From positions 1 to 64,000 of the forward strand of contig NZ_RQES01000012.1 of assembly GCF_004769405.1 (NCBI RefSeq): 64,000 nt of DNA, given 5' to 3'. This DNA is from Leptospira selangorensis. Its GTDB lineage: Bacteria; Spirochaetota; Leptospiria; Leptospirales; Leptospiraceae. The notes below the pieces were generated by a model. It was not told where the DNA came from, ran no database searches, and saw nothing but the letters and a program-made list of their open reading frames with translations. This document shows positions 25,591 to 36,816 of this stretch, one piece after another; position 1 is the first letter of the stretch, and each line of letters starts with the position of its first letter. The position numbers were made by a program, and so were the translations under genes.

Positions 25591-27159
25591 TTAAAAGTTT
25601 TGGCTGAAACCTACGCTAAACCAAACCAAATGAGAAGGGATTTTCTGCAAAAGATAAGATTCCCTTACCGATTGCCTCAATTGATCCGGTATGGTCGTGG
25701 AAGTATTGATAAAATCCAATACTAACTGATTGGCTGGACCGTTCACCTTTCCTGGATCCACGATCTTACTATCCTTGCTCGTGCTATTTACGTAACCACC
25801 GGTCGCCCCGTAATAATTATCCGTATCATACATATATAAATTAGGCCTATACACGTCCGCTGCCTTCACGAAGAACTTTCCGAAAAAGAAAGTGAGAGTA
25901 GAAGTTATATCCTGGATCCCATATCTATTATCCACGATATTATTACTCATCGCATAACCTATATTAACCTGAGGAAGTATCCTGAAAAAATTTCCTTCAA
26001 AAAATTCATGCCCCATCGTTAAAGATAGATAGTTTTTTCCCGCCATCAAACCTGCATTCTCTTGAGAGAATTGAGTATAAAATGAAATTGTAGGATTCAC
26101 ATATTGTAAGAAAGGCAATTTCCAAAAGAAGAAATACTCCTGCCAAGCCAAACGAGTGATCTGTGTAGAAGGATTATTTGCTCCGGCAACTCCTTGTGCG
26201 GCAGCGGAATTAAATCCTCCTAATGCTGGAGACGTATAAGCTGCGCTCTTTTGAAAAGTATTATAGAACCAAATACCTGCAGTAAAAGTTCCCCAACTGG
26301 TTTTCTCGAAATTATAATAGAATGCGTAGAACAAACCGTCCGAACGTTTCATACCGTTCTGTTCTTTTTTGAAACCTGGAACATCCCCACCGCAAGTGGA
26401 ACCTGTAGTTGGATTTCCCGCCAAAAAGTTCGTTTGAGTATCATAAGGACAAGCAGAGTTTAACGTATCAGGAGAAGGAGCAGAGAACGGGCTTAAAGAA
26501 CCTGCGGAACCTTGTCCTGCATAACCAGGTCCGGCTCCACCGGGATACATTTGAAATCTTCCGTCATTATCCCTATCATTACGTTCCGTTAATTGAAAGT
26601 TCCCCCAAAACTGCACCTGGAAACCTTTTAATGGAGTATTAAAGGTAACAGTAGGTTGGTAAGAAGGAACGAAAGTCATAGCTCTATAACTTTCGTTATC
26701 TCTGCGATTCGCGATCTCTCCGGAGAAACTAAGTCCCCGCCAAATAAAGTCCGTGACCACCTCATGTATCACTTCTATAGAAGTATCTCCTGCCCCATTC
26801 CCATTACTGGATCCGGCACTCGGGCCATACATATTCGGAGGCCCAGTCTCCACATGACCTTGAGGAATATCCGAAACTTTTTGCGGAGTCGTTTTTTTAT
26901 CTAAGGTAGAGGTGCCGGTATTTTGTTTGCCTTTTTCATAACTTACCTGAGCTACGTTATCCTTATCTACATAACGAACATAGTCATCATTCTCAGCTAC
27001 CAATACCTTCTCATCATCCTCCAAAATGATCTTACCTCGGACTACTTGTCCGTTCTTTAAACGAACGAAATCGGCTGAGAATACTTCTCCGAAACCGAAA
27101 AGAAAAAATAACCCTGCAGCATATGCAAGCGAACGTTTCGGCCAAACTCCAAGGAACAT
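25591..27159 (-). CDS. putative outer-membrane beta-barrel protein
   Basis: About 522 residues. It has a signal peptide (ends near VFSAD, about residue 29), then a small SH3-like region (about 30-75, VRLKNGQVVRGKIILEDDEKVLV). A low-complexity Gly/Asn/Ser linker leads to a long barrel-like part with aromatic-rich alternating strands, ending in the terminal Phe typical of outer-membrane barrels (SVGFSQNF). The family is not recognised; a porin or substrate channel is likely. I chose ATG 27159, with TTGGAG 9 bases upstream; a 32-residue longer reading lacks this. It probably shares an operon with MCP1, 20 bases downstream. Confidence 0.72.
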   Translation of the reverse strand: MFLGVWPKRSLAYAAGLFFLFGFGEVFSADFVRLKNGQVVRGKIILEDDEKVLVAENDDYVRYVDKDNVAQVSYEKGKQNTGTSTLDKKTTPQKVSDIPQGHVETGPPNMYGPSAGSSNGNGAGDTSIEVIHEVVTDFIWRGLSFSGEIANRRDNESYRAMTFVPSYQPTVTFNTPLKGFQVQFWGNFQLTERNDRDNDGRFQMYPGGAGPGYAGQGSAGSLSPFSAPSPDTLNSACPYDTQTNFLAGNPTTGSTCGGDVPGFKKEQNGMKRSDGLFYAFYYNFEKTSWGTFTAGIWFYNTFQKSAAYTSPALGGFNSAAAQGVAGANNPSTQITRLAWQEYFFFWKLPFLQYVNPTISFYTQFSQENAGLMAGKNYLSLTMGHEFFEGNFFRILPQVNIGYAMSNNIVDNRYGIQDITSTLTFFFGKFFVKAADVYRPNLYMYDTDNYYGATGGYVNSTSKDSKIVDPGKVNGPANQLVLDFINTSTTIPDQLRQSVRESYLLQKIPSHLVWFSVGFSQNF

Positions 27160-27499
27160 AATTTTGTCTCCAATATAAACTAGGGCGGGCACCCTATCTT
27201 CTCTCGATTTTTCCCCGGTACATAGAGTGGTCTTCTGCGGGACGAGAATCATCAAGAAGACGAAAAGAAATGTGTATTTATCCTAACTCGTCACTCAAAA
27301 AATTTTATTCTAAAAAATATTGATAATTTATTTCTGAACACTTGAAATATTTCGAACAGTTTACATTTTCAGCGGGTTTGGGATCAGGAAAATTTTGCCT
27401 TATTCTTTCCACACAATCACAACAAAGGCGGAATGAAAAACCAAAGCCTCCCGTATTTTTGTTTTCAAAGTAAGGTTTTCACTTTCTATTAAATAGAGA

Positions 27500-30400
27500 G
27501 TGGATCCCAAAAATACAAAACAAAAGGACAAGGATCTCCAAACGGAGTTAGATGCGGCGACCCAAAGGATTTCCGAGTTAGAGAAAAAATTAGAAAAACT
27601 CTCCCACTCGGAATCGGACAATCGTCTTTTGAGATCTTTGATCGATTATTCGCCTTCCGCGATCACGATCGTGAACTCCGATACAGGTATCTTCGAGGTG
27701 GTTAATTCAACTGCCGAAATTCTTTTCGGATATACCAGAGAAGAATTCTTAACATTAGGTCCCGCCGATATCTCTCCTGAATTCCAGCCGAATGGAAAAT
27801 CTTCCAGGCAAGCTGCTTACGAAAAAATATCTCTCGCATTACAAGGAGAAACCCCTGTATTCAGATGGGATCATCGTGATAAGAAGAAACAGATCATTCC
27901 TTGCGAAATACATTTAGTAAAGATCCCAGGTTCCACCAATCTAGTCCGTGGAAACATAATCGATCTTAGAAAAGAATTAGCAGCAGAAATTCTACTCAAG
28001 ACAAGAGAAGAACAATTAGATCTAGTCATTAAAAGTGCGGATCTAGGATTTTGGGACTGGAATATTCCGAATGCATCAGTAATACCTAATGAAAGGTGCG
28101 CGGAAATGCTTGGGTATACTCTAGAAGAATTCTTACCCACTTCTGAATTTTGGAGCTCCAGGATCCATCCGGACGATATCTCTTTAATAATAGAAGGATT
28201 GAATAAACATATCGAAGGTCAATCCGAGTTATTCGAAACGGACTTCAGAATGTTATGTAAGGATGGAACTTGGAAATGGATACGTTCTAGAGGAAAAGTT
28301 TGGGAAAGAGATAAAAACGGAGCTCCCGTCCGAGCACTCGGAATTCATATAGATATTACCGAAAAAAAAGAAACGGAAAAGATCCTAGAAGAAAAAGAAA
28401 GATCCCTAGATCTAGCCGTGCAAGGAGCGAACCTAGGTATATGGGATTATAATATCGCAACAAACGAACATCATGTGGATGAGAACTGGCTGAAAATGCT
28501 CGGTTATAGTTTGGGAGAAATAATTCCTACCTACGAATTTTGGAATGAAAGTCTTCATCCGGAAGACAAAGACAAAACGAACGTCGCCTGGCAAAGTTAT
28601 GCAAAAGGAGAATTGCCTGCCTACTCCACAGCGTTCCGTTTAAAATGCAAAGACGGTTCTTATAAATGGATCTTAACTAGAGGAAAAATAGCAGAGAGAG
28701 ATCCTGACGGGAATCCGGTCCGAATGATCGGTATCCATATAGATATCTCAGAACAGAAACAGATAGAGGACGAGTTAAGAGAAACAAAACTTTTCTTAGA
28801 CAGAGCCCAAAAGACCGCCAAAATAGGAAGTTGGGAATATGATATACCTTCCGGAAAGATGACCGCTTCCGAAGGATTATACCAAATAATAGAAACAAAC
28901 GATAGAATGCTAATACCTACATTCGATTATATGCATCCGGATGATAGAGAAAGAGTAGAAGAACATTTCAAAAGATCCGTGATAGAAGGGATCTCGGCAG
29001 AAATAGAATATAGATCAATTACTCCATCCGGAAAGGAGAAGGTACTTTTAAACAGAACGGATTTTATCAAAGATTCGGAAGGAAAAGTACTCAAACTTTT
29101 AGGAACGATCCAAGATATCAGCGACGAGATCAAAAGAAAAAAAGAAGAAGAACATAAAAGAAATATAGAACGCCTGACTTCTTCCATCTCTACGGAACTT
29201 ATCAATCAACCTATATTAGAAATAGAAGAAGCGATCGCAAGTGCAGTTCGAAAGATCGTTAAAACTTTCAAAATGTCCAGGGGAAATCTAGTCTTATACG
29301 ACATGGAAAAATTAGCCAGGACACTCTCGTATGAATTCATCGATCCGAAATCCAATAATCAAGATCCGAGCTGGCCTAAGGAAAGCCCGATAGATCCTAA
29401 TAATTTCCTTACGAAAAAGATCTTAGATGGGAATATATTTCTGCTAAGCCAGGAGGATTTTCCAGAATCCGATATTAAGAACAAACTGAATATTTTACAG
29501 ATCCAGTTCTTAATCGCTATTCCACTTACCTTAGAAGGAAAAATAGTCGGAGCCCTAGGCATGAATAGCGAAGTTCCGTTAAACAAATCCAATCTAAAGT
29601 TTGGAGAATTCGAACTCAAAAGTTTAAAAACAATCGGAGAGACTCTTACCAACGCGATAGAAAGAAAAAGAAAACATAGTGAACTCATTGCAGAAAGAGA
29701 CCTTCTTGCAGAGATCATGAAAACTTCGGTAGCTGCGATCACAGTATTAAGCCCTGATGGGAAAATTTTATACGCGAATTCTTCCGCGGAAAAAGTCCTG
29801 GGGTTAAACGTAGATCAGATACAAGAAAGAAAATACAATGCACCTGAATGGAAAGCGACTTCAATTGACGGAGGGGAATGGACCGCAAACGATCAACCAT
29901 TCACTCGAGTACTTACTTCAGGACAACCTGTATTCGATATTCGACATGCGATAGAAGATGAATTCGGAAATAAAAAATTCTTATCCATCAATGGGGCTCC
30001 TATCAAGGATGTTTCCGGAAAAATAAAAAATCTAGTTTTCCTAGTCACAGATATTACTGAATCACTTTCAGCTGAAAAAGCATTAAAGCTTAGCGAAGAA
30101 AGACTCAGGCTCGCGCTAAATGCTTCTAAGATGGGAACCTGGAGTTGGAATCTAACGGATAGAACAGCCCACTGGTCTTCAGATACCGGATCCATTTTCG
30201 GAATAGATTTACAGGATTTTGATAACGCTACTCAAGTTTTCATGGACCTTGTCCATCCTGATGATCAAAATATGATCCGAAAATATGTAAAATCGAGTCT
30301 TTTTGGAAAAGAGAATGCAATCAACATAGAATATAGAGTTTTCCATCCTGACGGCACGATTCATTGGTTAGAAGTGAAAGGCCAAGTATATCGCAACTCT

Positions 30401-31912
30401 AAAAACATTCCTAGACGAATGGCAGGGATCGTAGCAGATATCACCGACAGGAAAAAATCGGAAGAAAAATTAAAAGCAAGCGAGGCCAGGTTCCAAACCT
30501 TCTATAGATTTGCAAACGAGGCAATCATCTTCTTAGATCCAAGAACGGAAAGTATCTTGGACACTAACCCTGCTTTTTTAAGAGTATTCGGTTTTAATCA
30601 AAAAGATATTCATTCCGTTTCTCCCGTGTCCTTATTCACTCCTGATTCCTGGGCCACATTACATGCAAGGATACGTTCTTTCGAAAGTTCAGAAAACCTG
30701 GAACTAAGAGCAATACGCTGGAACGGCCAAGTGTTTTCCGCAATAGGAAGCGTTCATTTTTATACTGAAAAAGAAACTTACGTGGCCGCAGTAAGTCTTT
30801 TAGATACTTCCGCTATCCAAGAGGTGGAAGAATTAAAAGTGATTAACGATGAGATCTCTGTCAGGAATAGACTGATAGAGATGCAAAAAAACGAGTTATT
30901 AGAAACATTAGAAAACCTTAAAAAAGCCCAGGCCCAACTCATCCAGTCCGAAAAGATGGCGGCCCTAGGACAATTGATCGCAGGTGTAGCTCATGAGATC
31001 AATAATCCAATCGGAGCAGTTCAAGCATCCAATCAAAACCTGCAAGAATGCCTGATCCGTTTCCAATCAATTTTACCTGATGTACAAAATGTATTAACCG
31101 GAATGAATTCGGAACAGGTAGAATCCTTCCGCCAATTTTTAAGTCTGGTTCGACAGCCAAAAGACCAATTGGCCGGCATGGAAGAAAGGAACGCCAAAAA
31201 GAATATTGCAGTTAAATTACAGGAATTGAATATTCCTTCTCCTTATGCAATTGCGGACACTCTAACCGATATGGGATTTAAAGAATTGCCTAAGATAGCA
31301 CTCCCCTTCCTGGTCTGCGAAAAAGCAAATGTGCTCTTGGAATATTCCGCATTGGAAGCATTCTTTTTCTCAAATACGAATACGATACAGATCGCAGTGG
31401 ACCGGGTCTCTAAGATCTTATATGCTTTAAAAAACTTCTCCCATTTCGATACCACTTCGGAAAAGATCCCTGCATCTATTACTGAAAATATAGAAACAGT
31501 CCTTACAATCTACCAGAACCAACTCAAAAAAGGAATCCAAATTTTCAAAGAATACGAAAGCATTCCAAAAATCTTATGTTATCCGGATGATCTCATCCAT
31601 GTATGGACAAATTTGATCTATAATTCCCTACAAGCAATGGAGTTCAGGGGAACAATAAATATCAAAGTTTATCAAAAAATGGACTTCATCTGCGTAGAGA
31701 TAACGGACAATGGGCCTGGGATCCCTGAAAATATTCTAGATAAAATCTTCCAACCGTTCTTCACTACTAAACTTCCGGGAGAAGGAAGCGGCTTAGGACT
31801 GGATATTGTGAAAAAGATCGTGGAAAAACACGAAGGAAAGATAGAAGTAGAAACAAGACCCGGATTTACAATGTTCCGGATCCTGCTTCCTTTTATAGAA
31901 GTTAAAGTTTAA
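27500..31912 (+). CDS. multi-PAS/GAF cytosolic sensor histidine kinase
   Basis: A 1470-residue soluble kinase with no membrane segment. Domains in order: N-terminal coiled coil; PAS (about 44-165); three PAS/PAC of the WDW type (about 173, 304 and 433 onward); GAF (about 557-730); PAS (about 736); PAS/PAC (about 870); PAS (about 998). After a coiled coil comes the H-box GVAHEINNP with phospho-acceptor His1165, and at the end an ATPase domain with N-box (IYNSLQAM), DNGPGIP and GSGLGLDIV. About 170 residues of unusual helical insert separate the H-box from the ATPase. The start is GTG. No receiver is fused. It converges with MCP2 and overlaps its end by 11 bases. Confidence 0.92.
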   Translation: MDPKNTKQKDKDLQTELDAATQRISELEKKLEKLSHSESDNRLLRSLIDYSPSAITIVNSDTGIFEVVNSTAEILFGYTREEFLTLGPADISPEFQPNGKSSRQAAYEKISLALQGETPVFRWDHRDKKKQIIPCEIHLVKIPGSTNLVRGNIIDLRKELAAEILLKTREEQLDLVIKSADLGFWDWNIPNASVIPNERCAEMLGYTLEEFLPTSEFWSSRIHPDDISLIIEGLNKHIEGQSELFETDFRMLCKDGTWKWIRSRGKVWERDKNGAPVRALGIHIDITEKKETEKILEEKERSLDLAVQGANLGIWDYNIATNEHHVDENWLKMLGYSLGEIIPTYEFWNESLHPEDKDKTNVAWQSYAKGELPAYSTAFRLKCKDGSYKWILTRGKIAERDPDGNPVRMIGIHIDISEQKQIEDELRETKLFLDRAQKTAKIGSWEYDIPSGKMTASEGLYQIIETNDRMLIPTFDYMHPDDRERVEEHFKRSVIEGISAEIEYRSITPSGKEKVLLNRTDFIKDSEGKVLKLLGTIQDISDEIKRKKEEEHKRNIERLTSSISTELINQPILEIEEAIASAVRKIVKTFKMSRGNLVLYDMEKLARTLSYEFIDPKSNNQDPSWPKESPIDPNNFLTKKILDGNIFLLSQEDFPESDIKNKLNILQIQFLIAIPLTLEGKIVGALGMNSEVPLNKSNLKFGEFELKSLKTIGETLTNAIERKRKHSELIAERDLLAEIMKTSVAAITVLSPDGKILYANSSAEKVLGLNVDQIQERKYNAPEWKATSIDGGEWTANDQPFTRVLTSGQPVFDIRHAIEDEFGNKKFLSINGAPIKDVSGKIKNLVFLVTDITESLSAEKALKLSEERLRLALNASKMGTWSWNLTDRTAHWSSDTGSIFGIDLQDFDNATQVFMDLVHPDDQNMIRKYVKSSLFGKENAINIEYRVFHPDGTIHWLEVKGQVYRNSKNIPRRMAGIVADITDRKKSEEKLKASEARFQTFYRFANEAIIFLDPRTESILDTNPAFLRVFGFNQKDIHSVSPVSLFTPDSWATLHARIRSFESSENLELRAIRWNGQVFSAIGSVHFYTEKETYVAAVSLLDTSAIQEVEELKVINDEISVRNRLIEMQKNELLETLENLKKAQAQLIQSEKMAALGQLIAGVAHEINNPIGAVQASNQNLQECLIRFQSILPDVQNVLTGMNSEQVESFRQFLSLVRQPKDQLAGMEERNAKKNIAVKLQELNIPSPYAIADTLTDMGFKELPKIALPFLVCEKANVLLEYSALEAFFFSNTNTIQIAVDRVSKILYALKNFSHFDTTSEKIPASITENIETVLTIYQNQLKKGIQIFKEYESIPKILCYPDDLIHVWTNLIYNSLQAMEFRGTINIKVYQKMDFICVEITDNGPGIPENILDKIFQPFFTTKLPGEGSGLGLDIVKKIVEKHEGKIEVETRPGFTMFRILLPFIEVKV

Positions 31913-33144
31913 ACTTATCTACTGACTTCAAAAGCCCTTCCGATTGTTGGTGCATTTCTCCTGAATAAGAAGTAAGATCATCCGCTCCAGAAGCAACTTC
32001 CTGGGTTCCTTCAGAAATACTTACGATGGTCTTTGTGATTTCATCCGTAGCCCTCTTCTGTTCCTGGACTGCTTCTTCTATCTGTAAACTGAAACTCATT
32101 AAGAAATTCGCAGATTGATGGATGTCTTGTGTATTCTTCTCTTGGGTCTTAACGGATTCCAAAACCTTCTTCGCAGATAATCCGAAGGAATCCACAGAAG
32201 TCCTAAGTTTACGAAGTATATCGCTCGCCTCTTTTACCTTAGTGTTCCCATTATGAACTGCATTGTTCGTGGAATCCACAAGCTCTCCAATCTCCTGCAC
32301 GGAAGAAGAAGTTTGGGATGCAAGTTTACTGATCTCTTCTGCAACTACAGCAAACCCTTTACCGGCTTCTCCCGCTCGAGCAGCCTCAATTGCTGCATTC
32401 AATGCAAGAAGATTTGTTTTTTCGGAAATTTCAGTGATGATCGATAAGATCTCATTGATACGACTTGCACTTTCTCCAATCTCATCCATCGCTTGGTTCG
32501 TAGCACCCATCGCATTCTCTCCAGTCAAGGCTCTCTCCTGGGATTCGGATGCCACTTGAGATAATGTCTGCATTTCGTTATTAATCGTTCCGATCTGCTC
32601 ACGAAGAAGAACTACGTTTGTATCTATCTCCTTCATGTTCTCGATCGCCTTTTCCATGGATCTACGAACATTCTCGGCTGATGCAGCAAGTTCCTCTACC
32701 GCCGCAGATGATTCTTCTGCAGCAGAAGCTTGGGCTTGGGCTACATCCGAGAAATTACGACTGGATTCCGCCATTTGATCTGATGTGCTATTTAGTTTTG
32801 TAGAAGAAGTTTTGATATCCAGGATGATCTTGGAAAGATTCACCTTCATCAGATCCATTGATTTGAGTAATTTTCCTATCTCGTCTTCTCTTGCTATCTC
32901 TATATGAGAAGTCAGATCTCCATCTGCGATCTTCTCGGAGAAGCCGATCGCTTCTAATAACCCCAATGTAATAAGTTTATTAAAGATCAAGTTTAGAATA
33001 ATTAGAATCACCACCATAATAATGAGAGAAGATAGAATCGTCTGTAAGATCACACCCCTCATATCCGACCAGAAGATAGAGTCAGGGATCGAAACTTCCA
33101 CCGCCCAAGGTTTATCATAATTCCCTAATAGAAATGGAAAAAAA
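31902..33144 (-). repeat. 1.24-kb direct repeat, copy 2 (3' part of MCP2)
   Basis: Partner of the repeat at 23501-24743. The two direct copies flank the 5' part of MCP1, the outer-membrane barrel and the 1470-residue kinase. Recombination between them would delete about 8.4 kb and fuse the two receptors in frame. Confidence 0.85.
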
Positions 33145-33968
33145 TATCTTGTATGGCCGGAACCCTTGATCTGAAAATCTTCTCCTTTCAGACTCAGTTC
33201 TTTCACTTGCGTACGAATATTTTCTTCAGGGATCGCCTTACCTACCAAGGAAGGATCTCCACCATTTGCAGCATATAGCCCGTCAGGTGAAACCAAGGCC
33301 AAATAGCCTTCTCCCCTAAATGGTCGGATAGGCCCCAAGAGTTCCTGTAGATTTGCCATGGCAATATCCGTTCCAACTGTTCCTACAAACTTTCCACCCC
33401 GTAGGATCGGTTTTACCATAGAAACCATAAGTACATCTTTTCCACTTACGGAATATACATAGGGATCCGAGATAAAATCTTTTTGGGTCTTTTTAGGAAT
33501 TCGATAATAAAAGCTGATCGTATCATCCACATCATAAGATTCTGCGAATGTGATCTTTAAATCACCGGTTGCCCTATTCCAATAAGGAATAAACCTACCG
33601 GTCGCATCATGATAAGGAGTATTTTTATATCTTGCATCCTGCCCATCGAAAGCATTCGGCTCGTATAATACCCAGGTCCCGAAAAAATGGGAATCTGTTT
33701 CGGCTAACTTTTTAAGAGATGCGATCATCTCTTCTCGATTAGGACGAGAAGTTTCCAACATAAATTGGAAACCCCTTAAAGATCCTAAAACGGAATTCAA
33801 AAAATTTGAAATTTCATATTGATAACGTTTACCGGCCATAGTAGATCCTGAATCTACCTGAGACTTTAAACTGAAATAAGAGGAGAATGAATTTATACCT
33901 GCCAGAACAAAGGAGCCTGACAAAAGTACAATCGCTAAGTAGAGTGAAATCCTATATCTGATACTCAT
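31902..33968 (-). CDS. methyl-accepting chemotaxis protein with dCache sensor (MCP2)
   Basis: A 688-residue chemoreceptor with the same layout as MCP1 (TM1, dCache sensor, TM2, HAMP, signalling hairpin). The sensor (about residues 35-270) is diverged: WVLYEPN and RFIPYWNR match in style, but loops differ, so the ligand probably differs. From [10 protein letters not shown] to the end, the protein equals MCP1 but for one visible residue. It is the last gene of a probable operon receiver-kinase-MCP2 (gap to the kinase 23 bases), which ties chemotaxis to that two-component system. Confidence 0.93.
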   Translation of the reverse strand: MSIRYRISLYLAIVLLSGSFVLAGINSFSSYFSLKSQVDSGSTMAGKRYQYEISNFLNSVLGSLRGFQFMLETSRPNREEMIASLKKLAETDSHFFGTWVLYEPNAFDGQDARYKNTPYHDATGRFIPYWNRATGDLKITFAESYDVDDTISFYYRIPKKTQKDFISDPYVYSVSGKDVLMVSMVKPILRGGKFVGTVGTDIAMANLQELLGPIRPFRGEGYLALVSPDGLYAANGGDPSLVGKAIPEENIRTQVKELSLKGEDFQIKGSGHTRYFFPFLLGNYDKPWAVEVSIPDSIFWSDMRGVILQTILSSLIIMVVILIILNLIFNKLITLGLLEAIGFSEKIADGDLTSHIEIAREDEIGKLLKSMDLMKVNLSKIILDIKTSSTKLNSTSDQMAESSRNFSDVAQAQASAAEESSAAVEELAASAENVRRSMEKAIENMKEIDTNVVLLREQIGTINNEMQTLSQVASESQERALTGENAMGATNQAMDEIGESASRINEILSIITEISEKTNLLALNAAIEAARAGEAGKGFAVVAEEISKLASQTSSSVQEIGELVDSTNNAVHNGNTKVKEASDILRKLRTSVDSFGLSAKKVLESVKTQEKNTQDIHQSANFLMSFSLQIEEAVQEQKRATDEITKTIVSISEGTQEVASGADDLTSYSGEMHQQSEGLLKSVDKFKL

Positions 33969-33991
33969 AGTAAAAAGCCCGAAATTATATT

Positions 33992-36241
33992 TTATTCTGA
34001 TTTGGGAAAGGAAAAGCGAAAAATAGTGCAGCCGGGTTCACTTTCCCAATTCCAACTGCCTCCGTATTTTTTAGAAATGGAAGCGGCAACCGCAAGTCCG
34101 ATTCCTGCGCCTACTCCTTCCGATTTTCCGGAAGATAAAACTTCTCCCACTTGTTCTCTAATGTTTTTAGGAATACCGGAACCACTGTCTTCCACTTCAC
34201 AGATAATTTTGGATTCCGCATCATAGATACTTACTTTAAGTTTTCCTTCTCCGGACATTGCTTGGTATGCATTATCCACTATCTGTGTCCAAAGTCTCAC
34301 CAAATCTTCCGGAATACATCTCATAGTCGCTTCAGAGATATAATTTCTTTCGACTGTGACTCTGTTACCACCTGCGCCTTCGTATACACCGAGCACAACT
34401 TCCATTGTGTCGGAGACCTTGACCCATCTTTCCTTATCTTCTTTCGCGGTCCCTGAATAGGTTTCCAATGCGGATACAATCTTATACATTCTATCAGTGG
34501 ATCTATGGATCACTTCTTCCGAAATTTCCAATCCTCTGACCGCCATTAAAAATTCGGAGATACGTTCCCATTCGGAACATCTGCATAATTGAAGAATGAA
34601 CTCGGGACAATTCGCAAAACCTAACTCTGCTACGACTGCAGCTTTATCTCCTGCGTCCTCTATTTGTTCCTGTCTTAAGAACGCCTCTATGGAATGTCTG
34701 GTCTCTCTGAACTTTTTGCCGATCTGTTCTTTATCGTTTTCTAATGTTCTTTTTAAGGTGATATTAAAAAATTCTCTCTCCGATTCGTCTGCGTCGCTTA
34801 AGTATTCGAAAAGAAAAGGTAGAAGTATCGTAATTCTTTTTACATAAAAGGAAATATTCTCTCTGGATGCTCCGATAGCCCCTAATGGATTGTTGATTTG
34901 GTGGCTGACTGCGCCGGAGATCCTACCTATCGCAGCCAATCTTTCGTTTCTAAGTAAAGTTTCCTGCGCGGTTTTTAATTCCCCTAGAGTAACTTCTAAT
35001 TCTTCTTTTTGGAGTCGGATAATCTCATTACGCGAATAGATCTCGGCAGATTCTCTTAAGATCTTTTCCGATCGGATCTGTTGGTCGATCGCCGCCAACA
35101 ATTTCTCCTTCATATTCTCTAATGTTATGAAAAGATGATGGATCTCATCTTGGAATTTTCTGGTAGGGATCTGTGCAGAATAATTTCCGGCTCCTAAAGA
35201 ATCCGCAAACGTAGTAGCTTCCGATAATCCTTCCGAGACGTATTTACAAAAGAATCTATCCAGAAAATATAAACATACGGGTAAGAGTGCAAATGTGATC
35301 AGTAAACATCTTAGAATGATCGGACCTAAATCATTCCAAAGAACTGAATCCGGAACATATACTTCAATTGCCCAGTTCTTTCCGTAAGTTCCCATACTGA
35401 ATGGGAATATGTAGGAGTTCCCACCTTCTACTGGATAAGCAAAAGGTTGTCCGGAAGCTAGAGATTTCTGAATGGACTCTTTTACTTCAGGAGTTCCCGC
35501 ATTCTTTCCTTGCAGGATTCCTTTAGCGCCATGGACCGCATACTTTCCACCAGGAGAGATCAATGCTAAATGTCCGTCGCCAAACGGCCTCTTGGAAAAC
35601 AATTCTTCTTCCAAATCGGATAGTTTTAGGTCCAGGCCCACGATTCCTATAAATCTTCCATGGCGACTGATCGGCCGGATCAAGGAGATCATAAAAATAT
35701 TCACTCCTTCTAACGGATAAAAATAAGGTTCTCCTACAAAGTCACTTAACGTAGCTTTTGGGATCTGGTAATAATTACCGCTTTCATCGGTATTATCGTA
35801 ATAAACACTTTCTTCTAAGCTGATCTCATCCGGATTCTTGATACTTCTATGAAAGTACGGAACGAATCTACCCTTAGAGTTGGAACCTTTCCGGCCAATA
35901 AACGAAACATCCCTTCCATCAAAAAGATTCGGTTCAAAAACCGCGCCTGCTCCTAAAAATCTTTTATCATTTTGAAAAAGATCCACTAGATCCTTTTCAA
36001 CGGAATCGCGAGAAGGACGAGTAAGCTCCCAACGAGTTTTAGCTTCTCCCACCTTGGAAATTGCTTCGGAAAAAATTTTACGTACTTCGAAGGAGGCACC
36101 TTCTGCTTTTGCAAACGCAGCTTCTTGGGAAGAAACTTTCGAATCATAAAATGCGGATGCAGCCACTAACATAGTCAGTAGAACAGAGAACGCAAATAGA
36201 ACAATAGCGCAATAAAGAGAGAAGCGCGTTCGAAGGCTCAT
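33992..36241 (-). CDS. dCache-HAMP sensor histidine kinase with altered H-box
   Basis: A 749-residue membrane kinase. TM1 (about 10-30), dCache sensor (about 40-300, related to those of both MCPs: [26 protein letters not shown]), TM2 (about 308-328), HAMP-like segment, coiled coil, then an H-box reading AVSHQINNP with His447. Gln replaces the Glu that normally follows the phospho-His, which may slow or change phosphotransfer. About 170 helical residues separate it from the ATPase ([24 protein letters not shown]). It lies 13 bases after a stand-alone receiver gene, its likely partner, and 23 bases before MCP2. Confidence 0.9.
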   Translation of the reverse strand: MSLRTRFSLYCAIVLFAFSVLLTMLVAASAFYDSKVSSQEAAFAKAEGASFEVRKIFSEAISKVGEAKTRWELTRPSRDSVEKDLVDLFQNDKRFLGAGAVFEPNLFDGRDVSFIGRKGSNSKGRFVPYFHRSIKNPDEISLEESVYYDNTDESGNYYQIPKATLSDFVGEPYFYPLEGVNIFMISLIRPISRHGRFIGIVGLDLKLSDLEEELFSKRPFGDGHLALISPGGKYAVHGAKGILQGKNAGTPEVKESIQKSLASGQPFAYPVEGGNSYIFPFSMGTYGKNWAIEVYVPDSVLWNDLGPIILRCLLITFALLPVCLYFLDRFFCKYVSEGLSEATTFADSLGAGNYSAQIPTRKFQDEIHHLFITLENMKEKLLAAIDQQIRSEKILRESAEIYSRNEIIRLQKEELEVTLGELKTAQETLLRNERLAAIGRISGAVSHQINNPLGAIGASRENISFYVKRITILLPFLFEYLSDADESEREFFNITLKRTLENDKEQIGKKFRETRHSIEAFLRQEQIEDAGDKAAVVAELGFANCPEFILQLCRCSEWERISEFLMAVRGLEISEEVIHRSTDRMYKIVSALETYSGTAKEDKERWVKVSDTMEVVLGVYEGAGGNRVTVERNYISEATMRCIPEDLVRLWTQIVDNAYQAMSGEGKLKVSIYDAESKIICEVEDSGSGIPKNIREQVGEVLSSGKSEGVGAGIGLAVAASISKKYGGSWNWESEPGCTIFRFSFPKSE

Positions 36242-36254
36242 TATGCCCCCCTAT

Positions 36255-36641
36255 TTATTTAAGGGCTGAGGTAATAGTGGTTACTAATTCTTTTTCGTCC
36301 CAGGGCTTTTTCAAGTAGCTGTATAAATTGATCTCTTTCTTTAAAGCTTCGACGGAAGCGATATCAGCATGACCTGTGATGATAATCTTTTGGATCTCCG
36401 GATATCTTTGGTGAACGATCCTCAAAAATTCGTCCCCTTTGATATTAGGCATCAGCCAATCAGAGATTACGATCAGGATCTTGACTCCTTCCGTTACCAA
36501 TTCTTCAATGATCTGCATCGCTTCAGACGCATCTAGAGCGGTCTCATAACGATAAGTATCACCCAGATGTCTTTTGACTTGGGATTTCATACTCATCAAA
36601 ATGAGCGCTTCATCATCAACAAAAAGAATCGCTTTCTCCAC
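36255..36641 (-). CDS. stand-alone response-regulator receiver (CheY-like)
   Basis: A 128-residue receiver domain with no output domain. The acidic pair Asp9-Asp10, the phospho-acceptor Asp61 (ISDWLMP), the switch Thr (IITGHA) and the conserved Lys (LKKPW) are all present. It probably accepts phosphate from the kinase encoded 13 bases downstream. The start is GTG with GGGGGAG just upstream. Its sequence resembles the receiver of the REC-EAL protein upstream, suggesting duplication. Confidence 0.9.
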   Translation of the reverse strand: MEKAILFVDDEALILMSMKSQVKRHLGDTYRYETALDASEAMQIIEELVTEGVKILIVISDWLMPNIKGDEFLRIVHQRYPEIQKIIITGHADIASVEALKKEINLYSYLKKPWDEKELVTTITSALK

Positions 36642-36683
36642 CGCTCCCCCGGTACCAACGTATAAATTAGACGAACAAAAACG

Positions 36684-36710
36684 AAAAAACCCCGGCTCAA
36701 AATCCGGAGC
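36684..36710 (-). terminator. intrinsic terminator after REC-EAL gene
   Basis: On the minus strand, CTCCGG-ATTTTGAG-CCGGGG is followed by TTTTTT. It separates the REC-EAL transcript from the receiver-kinase-MCP2 operon. Confidence 0.7.
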
Positions 36711-36745
36711 AAAACAAGGATACTTACTCTATAAATTATGTTTGC

Positions 36746-36782
36746 AACTCATTTTCGACTTTATCTCCCGAAAGAATGAGTT
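36746..36782. promoter_or_regulatory. inverted repeat AACTCATT/AATGAGTT
   Basis: Perfect 8-base arms around a 21-base spacer that itself holds TTCG/CGAA pairing. It lies between the REC-EAL stop and its terminator. It may stabilise the mRNA 3' end or serve as an operator for the downstream operon. Confidence 0.35.
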
Positions 36783-36816
36783 ACAAGACCACCCGGAAAA
36801 AAATAGACCAAAGTAC

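Noticed and set aside
27256..27499. A/T-rich gap with GAAATATTTC palindrome
   Set aside because: Such palindromes are expected by chance in A/T-rich promoter DNA; it is simply the divergent promoter region of the barrel and PAS kinase genes.
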